NCBI GenBank assembly: GCA_028565715.1 | Contig: JAOXYC010184357.1 | Span: 1-12,613 of the forward strand | Reading direction: 5' to 3' | DNA: 12,613 nt | Source: Phoronis pallida | Lineage: Eukaryota; Phoronida; Phoronidae | Part shown: positions 9,101 through 12,613 of the stretch, piece by piece | Position numbering within the stretch: the first letter of the stretch is position 1 | Layout of the letters: each line of letters starts with the position of its first letter | Program-made: the position numbers and the translations under genes | The notes under the pieces: model-generated | What the model saw: only the letters and a program-made list of their open reading frames with translations | Told to the model about the DNA's origin: nothing | Databases searched by the model: none

Positions 9101-9691
9101 CAGAAACATTAGCCACTAGATCTCGTAGCATGATCATAATTTAGTTTGTTTTATTCCAGGACATCACTCTTCACCAGGCCCAAGGCATGGCTCTTATCAC
9201 GTTTGTTAATCCAGTCAGTGCTGTCAAGTTTCTCAAGCGCCATAACCAGTAAGTTACTTTACTTTACACATGAGCTGTTATACTAGTTAAAGTTATACGT
9301 CGCTACTTACAAGTCTGAAATTATCAACTATTGAATTAGGCCAATTGCATTGTTATATTCAACCGGACGAAAAACTACCTTTGCTTTTTCCGGAAATATC
9401 TATACAGGCGGCTTGTGTGACTTGATGAAATATTTTGACAGGGCGTCAAGATAAGCGAGATCAAGTGTTACGTATTAACTTTGAGTTTTTGATAAAGAAT
9501 GAAAGTAGTAAAAAGAAATGGCAACAAAAAATGGTCATATTGTGTAAAAGAAACACTGAAAATGTTGCAATTCAATAATTTATAATTCTACTGAAAGTTG
9601 TCAATTGAATACTTTCCCCAATCCATTGTTTTTTCATTGTAGGAAAATGATTGATCTTTCTAAAGTGAATGTGTCCCTGCTACCAAGCTGA
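1..9691 (+). CDS. RBM33: RBM33-like RNA-binding protein, 15 exons, 5' partial
   Basis: Spliced gene; joined exons are 1-147, 612-710, 1197-1350, 1656-1964, 2581-2846, 3055-3222, 3844-4030, 4660-4823, 5963-6276, 6534-6645, 7166-7319, 7839-8377, 8582-8722, 9160-9248 and 9643-9691. Together they give 963 codons and a stop with no internal stop, and every intron is GT-AG. Domains by residue of this fragment: acidic 1-105; RFKTER 109-114; IPDTL 129-133; Arg/Gly patch 151-170; INPHFKG 231-237; Q/P-rich about 250-600; basic KIGKRKH 613-619; coiled coil about 644-687; RRM-like fold about 890-963, with RNP2-like VRIDNL (893-898) and RNP1-like GMALITF (927-933). The order and motifs match vertebrate RBM33, about 1,170 residues in human as I recall, so only the N-terminus is missing. 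From the literature, RBM33 is a nuclear RNA-binding protein linked to NXF1-dependent mRNA export and to the m6A demethylase ALKBH5. Those roles are not visible in the sequence. The family call is firm; the exact orthology is inferred. Confidence 0.9.
148..611 (+). other. RBM33 intron 1
   Basis: AT-rich intron with GT-AG ends. I see no repeat, RNA gene or coding stretch in it. Short open readings have no recognisable content. Confidence 0.75.
612..710 (+). CDS. RBM33: RBM33 exon 2, acidic region
   Basis: 33 codons, phase 0 at both ends, encoding APVEKVSEPIADP through SSYTEAE. The acceptor is TTCGTTAG|GCT and the donor GAG|GTATTT. It is supported by frame continuity and by acidic composition like exons 1 and 3. 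With no strong motif of its own, it is the least certain exon along with exon 6. Confidence 0.72.
731..907. repeat. 12-bp direct repeat bracketing the palindrome
   Basis: TCTACACAATAA occurs at 731-742 and again at 896-907, on either side of the 52-bp inverted repeat. The left copy overlaps the first bases of the left arm, and 35 bases separate the right arm from the right copy. This may be a target-site duplication or a relic of template switching. Confidence 0.6.
738..860. repeat. Perfect 52-bp inverted repeat with 19-nt loop
   Basis: Left arm 738-789 and right arm 809-860 are exact reverse complements, separated by 790-808. In the sense pre-mRNA this folds into a 52-bp perfectly paired hairpin. 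The arm holds a non-repetitive core (CGACCGTGTTTAAC) and an A/T-rich outer part. Absence of any mismatch points to a recent origin or to gene conversion. It could be a foldback transposon, a MITE or a hairpin-RNA source. It looks too long and too perfect for an ordinary pre-miRNA. Confidence 0.97.
1018..1044. repeat. 11-bp perfect hairpin
   Basis: GCTAACTAGAT (1018-1028) is the reverse complement of 1034-1044, with a 5-nt loop. It is intronic and of unknown role. Confidence 0.85.
1197..1350 (+). CDS. RBM33: RBM33 exon 3, acidic run plus RFKTER motif
   Basis: Encodes a run of Glu/Asp (EDEEESEEEDDDD), then GGRFKTER, then SKERTHIPDTL. The same order of acidic run, RFKTER and IP.TL occurs in vertebrate RBM33 and is one of the best-conserved N-terminal blocks. 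The acceptor is CCTTTAG|ACG. The donor is CTGG|GTAACA, leaving one base of a codon (phase 1) that is completed in exon 4. Confidence 0.93.
1351..1655 (+). other. RBM33 intron 3
   Basis: AT-rich GT-AG intron. No repeat or RNA feature is seen. Confidence 0.8.
1656..1964 (+). CDS. RBM33: RBM33 exon 4, RGG patch and INPHFKG motif
   Basis: Begins with the split Glu codon and reads EISTEDQAKIDEF, matching the sequence that follows IP.TL in RBM33. It then has an Arg/Gly/Gln patch (HRHQRGGYRQRGQGRG), a Gly/Pro-rich stretch, and the family motif KILINPHFKG at the exon end. The Gly codon is split by the donor AAAG|GTATTA. RGG-type patches usually bind RNA without strict sequence specificity; that role here is inferred. 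Confidence 0.93.
1965..2580 (+). other. RBM33 intron 4
   Basis: GT-AG intron whose centre is occupied by a TIR element at 2168-2520. The flanks are AT-rich with nothing recognisable. Confidence 0.75.
2168..2520. mobile_element. MITE-like element with degenerate TIRs
   Basis: The left end 2168-2207 starts TACCGGCA and the right end 2475-2520, read on the other strand, also starts TACCGGCA. Both then show GACC, a TATA-rich stretch and GAAACTCT-TAC in the same order, giving an imperfect terminal inverted repeat of about 40-45 bp. The interior has more G+C and CpG than the surrounding intron (for example GCGTGCGCGCGAG near 2230). No transposase reading frame is present, so it would be non-autonomous. 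No clear target duplication was found. Confidence 0.6.
2581..2846 (+). CDS. RBM33: RBM33 exon 5, start of Q/P-rich region
   Basis: Completes the Gly of INPHFKG and continues TVQAGADVRLLYSTSQ, then moves into Gln/Pro/Ser-rich low complexity. The acceptor is CCTTTAAAG|GC, rather poor in pyrimidines next to the AG. The donor is CAG|GTAAAC. KG followed by T.V also follows the motif in vertebrate RBM33, which supports this junction. Confidence 0.88.
3055..3222 (+). CDS. RBM33: RBM33 exon 6, Q/P/M-rich
   Basis: 56 codons, phase 0 at both ends, encoding QPPRQAWAGPGVNQNM through QQGYQGQP. The acceptor is TACAACAG|CAA and the donor CCA|GTGAGT. Composition and frame fit the neighbouring exons. The exact acceptor is not proven. 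Confidence 0.8.
3254..3351. repeat. About 40-bp imperfect hairpin
   Basis: Arms 3254-3293 and 3312-3351 pair. The inner 18 bp are perfect (3276-3293 with 3312-3329), followed after one mismatch by 10 more paired bases and then a looser outer stem. The loop is 18 nt. This resembles a foldback MITE or a hairpin-RNA precursor. Confidence 0.9.
3351..3553. repeat. 18-bp inverted repeat next to the hairpin
   Basis: 3351-3368 is the exact reverse complement of 3536-3553. Just inside each copy, ATCACC..TTGTGA-like sequence recurs in inverted orientation, so a longer degenerate palindrome is likely. Together with the 3254-3351 hairpin this may be one element or nested elements. Confidence 0.7.
3844..4030 (+). 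CDS. RBM33: RBM33 exon 7, MQQQAPP repeats
   Basis: Encodes HGPP, three tandem copies of MQQQAPP (21-nt units, 3856-3918), a variant IRQQPP copy, then QFGQRPHNMGQQMGSPQG. The acceptor is TTACTTACAG|CAT and the donor is the strong CCTG|GTAAGT, phase 1. The repeats belong to the disordered Q/P-rich region. Confidence 0.9.
3856..3918 (+). repeat. Three 21-bp coding tandem repeats
   Basis: Three units each encode MQQQAPP, differing only at synonymous CAA/CAG and CCA/CCG positions. A fourth related unit (IRQQPP) follows. They lie within exon 7. Confidence 0.93.
4031..4659 (+). other. RBM33 intron 7
   Basis: GT-AG intron. From about 4060 to 4360 the sequence is richer in G+C and CpG than neighbouring introns and holds short palindromes: GCGTAATTACGC at 4210-4221 and a 6-bp hairpin at 4322-4336. 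It could be an old inserted repeat, but I found no terminal repeats. The 3' part is plain AT-rich. Confidence 0.6.
4660..4823 (+). CDS. RBM33: RBM33 exon 8, poly-Gln-rich
   Basis: Completes the split Gly codon and encodes GPQQQQFQSPQQFQSP through RYQNQQQ. The acceptor is GTTTTTAG|GTG and the donor CAG|GTTAGT, phase 0. Low complexity, very rich in CAA/CAG codons. An overlapping Ser/Asn-rich reading in another frame is a shadow. Confidence 0.87.
5004..5402 (-). mobile_element. tRNA-derived SINE, minus strand
   Basis: Read on the minus strand it begins near 5394 with a GGTGGCCGAGCGGTTAAGA head (box A, 5387-5369), typical of a Leu/Ser tRNA-like RNA polymerase III promoter. A box B (GTTCGAGTCC) lies at 5246-5237. 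A body follows, ending in a hairpin ACCGCTTT/AAAGCGGT (5042-5049 with 5056-5063) and an (ATT)n tail (5004-5028). A 3' stem-loop followed by a short tandem tail is typical of SINEs that borrow the 3' end of a partner LINE. AATTAT at 5004-5009 and 5397-5402 may be the target duplication. Boxes A and B are further apart (about 120 bp) than in a tRNA, suggesting an insertion in the head. Confidence 0.8.
5406..5755. mobile_element. TTAA-flanked MITE, copy A
   Basis: Terminal inverted repeats at 5414-5435 and 5726-5747 agree at 20 of 22 positions (GTACATC..TACTTACGAATGT). TTAA occurs just outside both ends (5406-5409 and 5752-5755), as in piggyBac-type target duplications. It is about 350 bp with no transposase frame. 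A diverged copy lies inverted at 9287-9600. Confidence 0.85.
5963..6276 (+). CDS. RBM33: RBM33 exon 9, Q/P/R-rich
   Basis: 105 residues from PGPNQQTWQQPRHNQP to QRQRFQQQQGQKR. Many Arg residues among the Gln and Pro (PRQPG, RFSQARQQFRPR) suggest an RNA-contacting disordered segment. The acceptor is GTTCCAG|CCT. The donor is AAAAG|GTTGGT, phase 2, and the last Arg codon is finished by exon 10. Confidence 0.9.
6277..6533 (+). other. RBM33 intron 9
   Basis: 257-bp AT-rich GT-AG intron without recognised features. Confidence 0.8.
6534..6645 (+). CDS. RBM33: RBM33 exon 10, basic NLS-like segment
   Basis: Encodes NQPQQQNPQKIGKRKHSMGG through KTNTAPVQ. KIGKRKH resembles a short monopartite nuclear localisation signal, consistent with a nuclear RNA-binding protein (inference). 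The acceptor is CACATTTCAG|A and the donor CAG|GTGAGT, phase 0. Confidence 0.88.
6646..7165 (+). other. RBM33 intron 10
   Basis: GT-AG intron. Its only recognised feature is a tRNA-like segment at 7066-7131, close to the acceptor. The rest is AT-rich. Confidence 0.75.
7066..7131 (+). pseudogene. tRNA-like relic (tRNA pseudogene or SINE head)
   Basis: TAGCTCATTTGATAGCGCACTG resembles a tRNA D-arm/box A. CTGTTG..CAACAG forms an anticodon-like stem. CTGGG-TTTGACT-CCCAG is a perfect 5-bp T-arm with a 7-nt loop (box B). The acceptor stem does not pair, the D-stem has a mismatch and the anticodon loop seems one base short, so it is not a functional tRNA. A-rich sequence follows, which fits a short tRNA-derived SINE. 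Confidence 0.6.
7166..7319 (+). CDS. RBM33: RBM33 exon 11, charged coiled coil
   Basis: Encodes ARELHRKLEAQKRLREEVKK followed by RKELRRQLMSGKGREQLEQK, an alternating acidic/basic helix typical of a single coiled coil. Vertebrate RBM33 has a closely similar EEQKRLREE segment at the same relative place, making this a strong family marker. The acceptor is TTATTTTAG|GCT. The donor is GTTG|GTATGG, phase 1. Confidence 0.93.
7320..7838 (+). other. RBM33 intron 11
   Basis: AT-rich GT-AG intron of 519 bp. I see no repeat, RNA gene or exon in it. A reading frame open from 7769 into exon 12 crosses the acceptor and is not supported upstream of 7839. Confidence 0.75.
7839..8377 (+). CDS. RBM33: RBM33 exon 12, basic Q/N/T-rich linker
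   Basis: The longest exon here, about 179 codons after the split Gly. It starts KPVEEIAPAPPGQVLAVVQA, then a basic stretch (KAKNTAIQRSVQPKNIK), then Q/T/S/N-rich sequence with KQRLGNRPG and SQRLVMKPQGHKSAMKRLG. It has no folded domain that I can see. The acceptor is TTAATAG|GT and the donor AGG|GTAAGT, phase 0. An open reading continues past the donor to 8458, but exon 13 joins cleanly. Confidence 0.9.
8582..8722 (+). CDS. RBM33: RBM33 exon 13, first half of RRM-like domain
   Basis: Encodes KVLVGGDATHRVVKPVGGKG and then QVRIDNLAKTTSYSCIQSLC, ending EACGSVQ. VRIDNLAKTT fits an RRM beta-1/RNP2 strand, and the following SYSCIQSLCEACGSVQ fits alpha-1 and the turn to beta-2. The RNP2 strand lacks an aromatic residue, so canonical RNA stacking may be weak. 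The acceptor is TTTTAACAG|AAA and the donor CAG|GTTTGC. Confidence 0.92.
8723..9159 (+). other. RBM33 intron 13
   Basis: AT-rich GT-AG intron splitting the RRM-like domain. Nothing recognisable inside. Confidence 0.75.
9160..9248 (+). CDS. RBM33: RBM33 exon 14, second half of RRM-like domain
   Basis: Encodes DITLHQAQGMALITFVNPVS then AVKFLKRHN plus a split Gln codon. GMALITFVNP corresponds to RNP1 (beta-3), where only one aromatic (Phe) remains, and SAVKFLKRHN to alpha-2. The acceptor is TTATTCCAG|GAC. The donor is AACCA|GTAAGT, phase 2. Confidence 0.93.
9249..9642 (+). other. RBM33 intron 14
   Basis: GT-AG intron almost entirely made of a diverged MITE copy (9287 to about 9600). Confidence 0.75.
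9287..9600. mobile_element. MITE copy B, inverted relative to copy A
   Basis: Aligns along most of its length with the reverse complement of 5406-5755. Shared blocks include CTATACAGGCGGC (9400-9412, complementary to 5599-5611) and GTGTAAAAGAAAC (9542-9554, complementary to 5472-5484). The left end begins TTAAAG..TACGTCGCTACTTAC like the copy A terminus. The right terminal repeat is lost or degraded. It is more decayed than copy A and has no coding capacity. Confidence 0.82.
9643..9691 (+). CDS. RBM33: RBM33 exon 15, C-terminus and stop
   Basis: Completes Gln and encodes KMIDLSKVNVSLLPS followed by TGA at 9689-9691. A KMIDLS..NV C-terminus is characteristic of RBM33 and supplies the last RRM strand. 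The acceptor is TTCATTGTAG|G. The exon continues into the 3' UTR. Confidence 0.95.
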
Positions 9692-9768
9692 GGTAGGAGA
9701 ATTCAAGAAATTTGGCACCAACTCATCTTCAGGTGATGATTGAATGAGAACAAGTGTTGAACAAAGGA

Positions 9769-9831
9769 AGATTCAAGTTGGCTTTCAAGATTCAAGATGG
9801 CTGCCAAGATTCAAGATGGCTGCTAAGATTC
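9769..9831 (+). repeat. 19-bp tandem repeat in 3' UTR
   Basis: Three units start at 9769, 9788 and 9807, with a partial fourth at 9826, on the pattern AGATTCAAGATGGCTGCCA. Units 2 and 3 differ at one base; unit 1 is more diverged. The AAGATGGC core equals the usual YY1-type DNA motif, but a 3' UTR location makes that role doubtful. Confidence 0.93.
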
Positions 9832-10259
9832 TTAGAAGCATATGTTAAGTTTTAGTTTAGCACTTGATTGTCTTGTAACATGCAGTTGATGTGTTCAAAT
9901 GATCTTTGTCTTTTATTGGTTGATAGAATGTTCATGGTCAAATCAATTGCTTTGCAATTCCAGGCAGTTAATTGAATTCAAGTTGCTGGTTAGTTGCTGA
10001 ACATACCCATGCATGGTGGTATTATAGGGTGTCCAAGACTGATGAATGTCAGCTGGAAAAGAATGTGGTTCGACAAAAGGTGCACAAGGGTCAAGAAAGA
10101 AGTTCTAGTTGTTCAGCTCTTCAACAAAAGACACTGTTTGGAGCAAGATCATGGAGATGGTGCATTAAAAGAAGATGGAGATATGAATTTGCTGTATTAA
10201 TGTGGATTTGTGAAATGAAGCATGTCAAAAATTGATGATTGAATTGGGTGAACTCTAAA

Positions 10260-10279
10260 ACTGGTATTTTTATACCAGT
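10260..10279 (+). repeat. Perfect 8-bp hairpin with TTTT loop in 3' UTR
   Basis: ACTGGTAT (10260-10267) pairs with ATACCAGT (10272-10279) around TTTT. This could be a protein-binding stem-loop in the mRNA. No known element is recognised. Confidence 0.8.
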
Positions 10280-10362
10280 AATAGTAACATGGTGGTGTGC
10301 CAATTTATGAGTATTTTATCAATGACAATTTGTGAAATTTAAGAAGATAAATAGCAGTCCAA

Positions 10363-10368
10363 AATAAA
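10363..10368 (+). terminator. Polyadenylation signal AATAAA
   Basis: Canonical AATAAA about 670 bp after the stop codon, followed by TG-rich sequence (GATGATGTGAATG) that could serve as the downstream element. It is the first canonical hexamer I see after the stop. Confidence 0.65.
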
Positions 10369-10502
10369 GTACCAGTATTGCCTAATCTGCTGAGAATGCA
10401 AACTGATGATGTGAATGAAATACTTCTAACATTAGAAATCAGTTAACGGTAAATTGAATTTCAAATTTTCGTTAGCTTTTTTATCTTGATCATGAAATAT
10501 GT

Positions 10503-10887
10503 TGAAATGTAAACTAAGTTTTGTTAAAGATGCATAAGCGGTATTGGTGACCAAAAAGTCATGACAATAACTTGCAGTGAAACTGGCATATCTAGAACTG
10601 CAGGCACCATACTTACACTATTTCATAATTTCTGGCTCCACAAATTAATTTGAATGTGTTCCTTAGTGACTTTTCCACCCTAAAATAACTATGGTTGGCC
10701 CAACCATAGTTTTTAGGCTAGAACAGTCATTGAGGAACGCATTCAAAATAAGTTGTGGAGCCAGAAATTTTGGGATATTCCAAGTCTGGTTCTGGTGCTC
10801 ACAGTTTTACTTCAATTTATTTTTATTACTTTTATGGTCACCAATACGGCTGATGCATCTTTAAACAAACTAAGTCTACATTTTGAT
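10503..10887. repeat. Large imperfect palindrome, arms about 190 bp
   Basis: The left arm 10503-10698 and the right arm 10700-10887 are diverged reverse complements about a single central C at 10699. The innermost 12 bp (10687-10698 with 10700-10711) are perfect. Further out, TTTCTGGCTCCACAA (10630-10644) and GTATTGGTGACC (10541-10552) match inverted counterparts near 10755-10769 and 10837-10848. It lies just past the predicted poly(A) site. It is probably a foldback transposon or an old inverted duplication. Confidence 0.9.
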
Positions 10888-11745
10888 AATTGGATATCTG
10901 TTTTGCTTTTGATATTGATGACAGTTTTTTTAATTAAAAAACACATATTATAGATATGAAGAGGTCTTTATCCATCTGGTACTTTATAGTTTCAAAAATC
11001 AAAGTTACCTAGCCGAATAGGGGATGCGAATTGCTTACGCATCAATTCAAAAACACTGACATTTTTAATTTTTCAAACCACAAACCACTATTCTGAAGTT
11101 TGGCTTTGAGCTTACAGTTTTTCAAATGATGTTTCGTTCACTTAAAAAACAAGAAATTGAAATTTGCTGCATTGCTCATACAGTTGCTACTTATTTGATG
11201 AATTGGACCTACATTAATTTCAGCTGAAAACATGTTTGTTTGTTTTTTCAAGTCAAAACTTTACCATATGTTTTTTTTTAAAAAAGGTAGAACATGTTAT
11301 GTACTCCCTTTCAATGGTGACGTTTTATTTGAAGTTGGCACTGAATACATGAAAAATGTTTGCTGTGACATTGATTTTTTTTAAGCATTCAATTCAACAG
11401 ATTTTTGGTTTATTTTCTTTGAAATGAAAAAATTGATAAAATCTTTGAATTGGCACATCAAGCATGTACAGTTGATAATGAACTCTGGACAATGATTGCG
11501 ACTGATTTATCAGCGGAGAATACACAAGACATTGTAACCCAGCTAAATAATTGAATTTGGTGTAACGTTTTGTGTTTTTGTTAATGAAGATAGTACTCAC
11601 AATGTTATTTTTTGTACAAAATTAACCGACTGTGAAACTGGCTAAGCTTACATGGTAAACCTGTTATGATCCATGTCTTCTAAAAAAAATCTTAAATTAT
11701 ATATAAAAGTTTCTTTTATCCAAGTTGGCACATTTTGCTCAAATT
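10888..11745. other. Probable intergenic sequence
   Basis: AT-rich, with many A/T homopolymer runs. I recognise no gene, RNA or repeat here. Confidence 0.6.
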
Positions 11746-12139
11746 AGATATTTTGATTCTTCGTATGTCGAAGAAACTGGATGGAATTCCAGACATTTTG
11801 AGCATAGACGCAAGGCTCTCACCCAGTTTCGAGAGACTGCTCACCCTTCTCAGGATAGTCCCTCACATTATATCTACAATTAGTCTGCAGAATCTACATG
11901 AGCAGGTATCACGTGATGTTATATAAATAGGGTAGGTGAATACTAGAATATTTAGCTGTAAAAGAAACCTGGTGGATCAGAGAGAATCGCTACATTATGT
12001 CTCAGATGTTTATGATGGTATTTTTCGACATCACAGTCCTTTAAGAAATATGAGACCTGACAACATCATGTTCCAGTTTCCAGATTACAGCATATGGTTT
12101 GAGGACCAAGGGGATAAAAATGTGATGAAAATGTGCTGA
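11746..12139 (+). other. Two unrecognised open stretches, possibly a decayed gene or exons
   Basis: From about 11752 to 11882 one frame reads FDSSYVEETGWNSRHFEHRR and on to a stop at 11880-11882; a second frame is open to 11926. From 11936 a frame runs to 12139 (containing DVYDGIFRHHSPLRNM and FQFPDYSIWFEDQGDK) without an early ATG. Composition is richer in G+C and more protein-like than the flanks. The pieces are in different frames and separated by stops, so this could be a decayed transposon-derived gene or exons of a downstream gene. I do not recognise a family. Confidence 0.3.
11908..11929 (+). promoter_or_regulatory. E-box palindrome plus TATA-like box
   Basis: ATCACGTGAT (11908-11917), a perfect palindrome containing CACGTG, sits two bases before TATATAAATA (11920-11929). 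CACGTG with TCA/TGA flanks is the preferred site of bHLH-ZIP factors such as MITF/TFEB and USF. Whether it drives transcription here is not shown. Confidence 0.35.
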
Positions 12140-12303
12140 CTTTGATAAACATTTGATCAACAATTAGAGTAACCAAATATATATCAAGACGGGAACCCTA
12201 TTTTAGATATATTAGGTAGTTTTCTTGTTTGGAATTGGAATTTTGAAATTATTTGAGAAAAGGTGATTTTTTCCAATATGTTAAGCTACTTATTACAAAT
12301 CAA

Positions 12304-12338
12304 TGACGTCACAAGTTCCGGTGAAATTTATATAAGGA
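12304..12338 (+). promoter_or_regulatory. CRE plus TATA box, possible core promoter
   Basis: TGACGTCA (12304-12311, the full palindromic CREB/ATF site) is followed by TTCCGG (an ETS-type core) and, about 18 bp after the CRE, by TTATATAAGG (12329-12338). The spacing fits a TATA promoter firing rightward with a start near 12360. No coding start is visible before the window ends. Confidence 0.4.
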
Positions 12339-12361
12339 TTTTTGCATGAAATTCTTTGTGT

Positions 12362-12613
12362 TTTTTTTAAGCTCAACTTTAGTTTTTATATCCTATTGAA
12401 AACATTACCGACCATTCTAAATGACATCTAGAAATTATTGCCTATACTTTTTTAAAAGATTAATTCATTCATGAGATGTTAATGAGGGTTTCATTTATTG
12501 TAACTATCATCATAAATAATTATTCCTTAAAGATGATGTCTCCTTGTTGGTGAGGATCTGGGGTCAAAATTCAAATCAACTAGAAATTGTGTGTATGAGT
12601 CCTTTGATGAATA
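12362..12613. other. Right-edge sequence without recognised features
   Basis: AT-rich. If the CRE/TATA cluster is a real promoter, this would be the 5' UTR or first intron of a downstream gene. Nothing coding is recognised. Confidence 0.4.

Larger units (their letters stand above)
9692..10385 (+). other. RBM33 3' UTR (3' end estimated)
   Basis: Runs from the stop codon to shortly after the AATAAA at 10363-10368. It contains a 19-bp tandem repeat and a small perfect hairpin. Several short open readings inside it look like chance. The cleavage position is inferred, and a longer 3' UTR cannot be excluded. Confidence 0.65.

Noticed and set aside
9972-10235. 87-codon open frame after the RBM33 stop.
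   Set aside because: It lies in the predicted 3' UTR, overlaps another chance frame, and its residues show no domain-like pattern.
10753-10953. Hydrophobic 66-codon frame resembling a membrane protein.
   Set aside because: It sits on the right arm of the palindrome in T-rich DNA, which encodes Phe/Leu/Ile by composition alone.

Overview
This is a eukaryotic (metazoan) genomic window holding the 3' part of one intron-rich gene on the + strand. Fifteen coding exons can be joined by GT-AG introns into one continuous frame of 2,892 nt (963 codons plus stop). The first exon runs off the left edge and the stop codon is at 9689-9691. The predicted protein matches the family of RBM33 (RNA-binding motif protein 33). 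It has an acidic N-terminal part, an RFKTER motif followed by an IP.TL motif, an INPHFKG motif, a long Gln/Pro-rich low-complexity middle, a charged QKRLREE coiled-coil segment and a C-terminal RRM-like fold ending in KMIDLS..NVSLLPS. The organism is most likely an invertebrate. AT-rich introns of roughly 0.2-1.1 kb crowded with short non-autonomous transposons suggest a mollusc or other lophotrochozoan, but that placement is inference.

Layout: exons 1-3 (1-1350) encode the acidic region. Exons 4-9 (1656-6276) encode the RGG patch, the INPHFKG motif and the Q/P-rich region. Exons 10-11 (6534-7319) encode a basic, NLS-like stretch and the coiled coil. Exon 12 (7839-8377) encodes a long basic Q/N/T-rich linker. 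Exons 13-15 (8582-9691) encode the RRM-like domain. A 3' UTR of about 0.7 kb follows, with a 19-bp tandem repeat, a small hairpin and an AATAAA at 10363. The last 2.2 kb is probably intergenic. It holds a large imperfect palindrome, two unrecognised open stretches and two promoter-like motif clusters near the right edge (E-box plus TATA, and CRE plus TATA).

The most unusual content is in the introns. Intron 2 carries a perfect 52-bp inverted repeat around a 19-nt loop. Intron 6 has a long foldback. Introns 8 and 14 hold two diverged copies of one small transposon in opposite orientations. Intron 8 also holds a minus-strand tRNA-derived SINE directly next to one of those copies. Intron 4 has another TIR element and intron 10 a tRNA-like relic. 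Many of these would form double-stranded RNA in the RBM33 pre-mRNA, which makes them candidate substrates for A-to-I editing or endo-siRNA production. No bacterial genes, CRISPR arrays or viral genes were seen.
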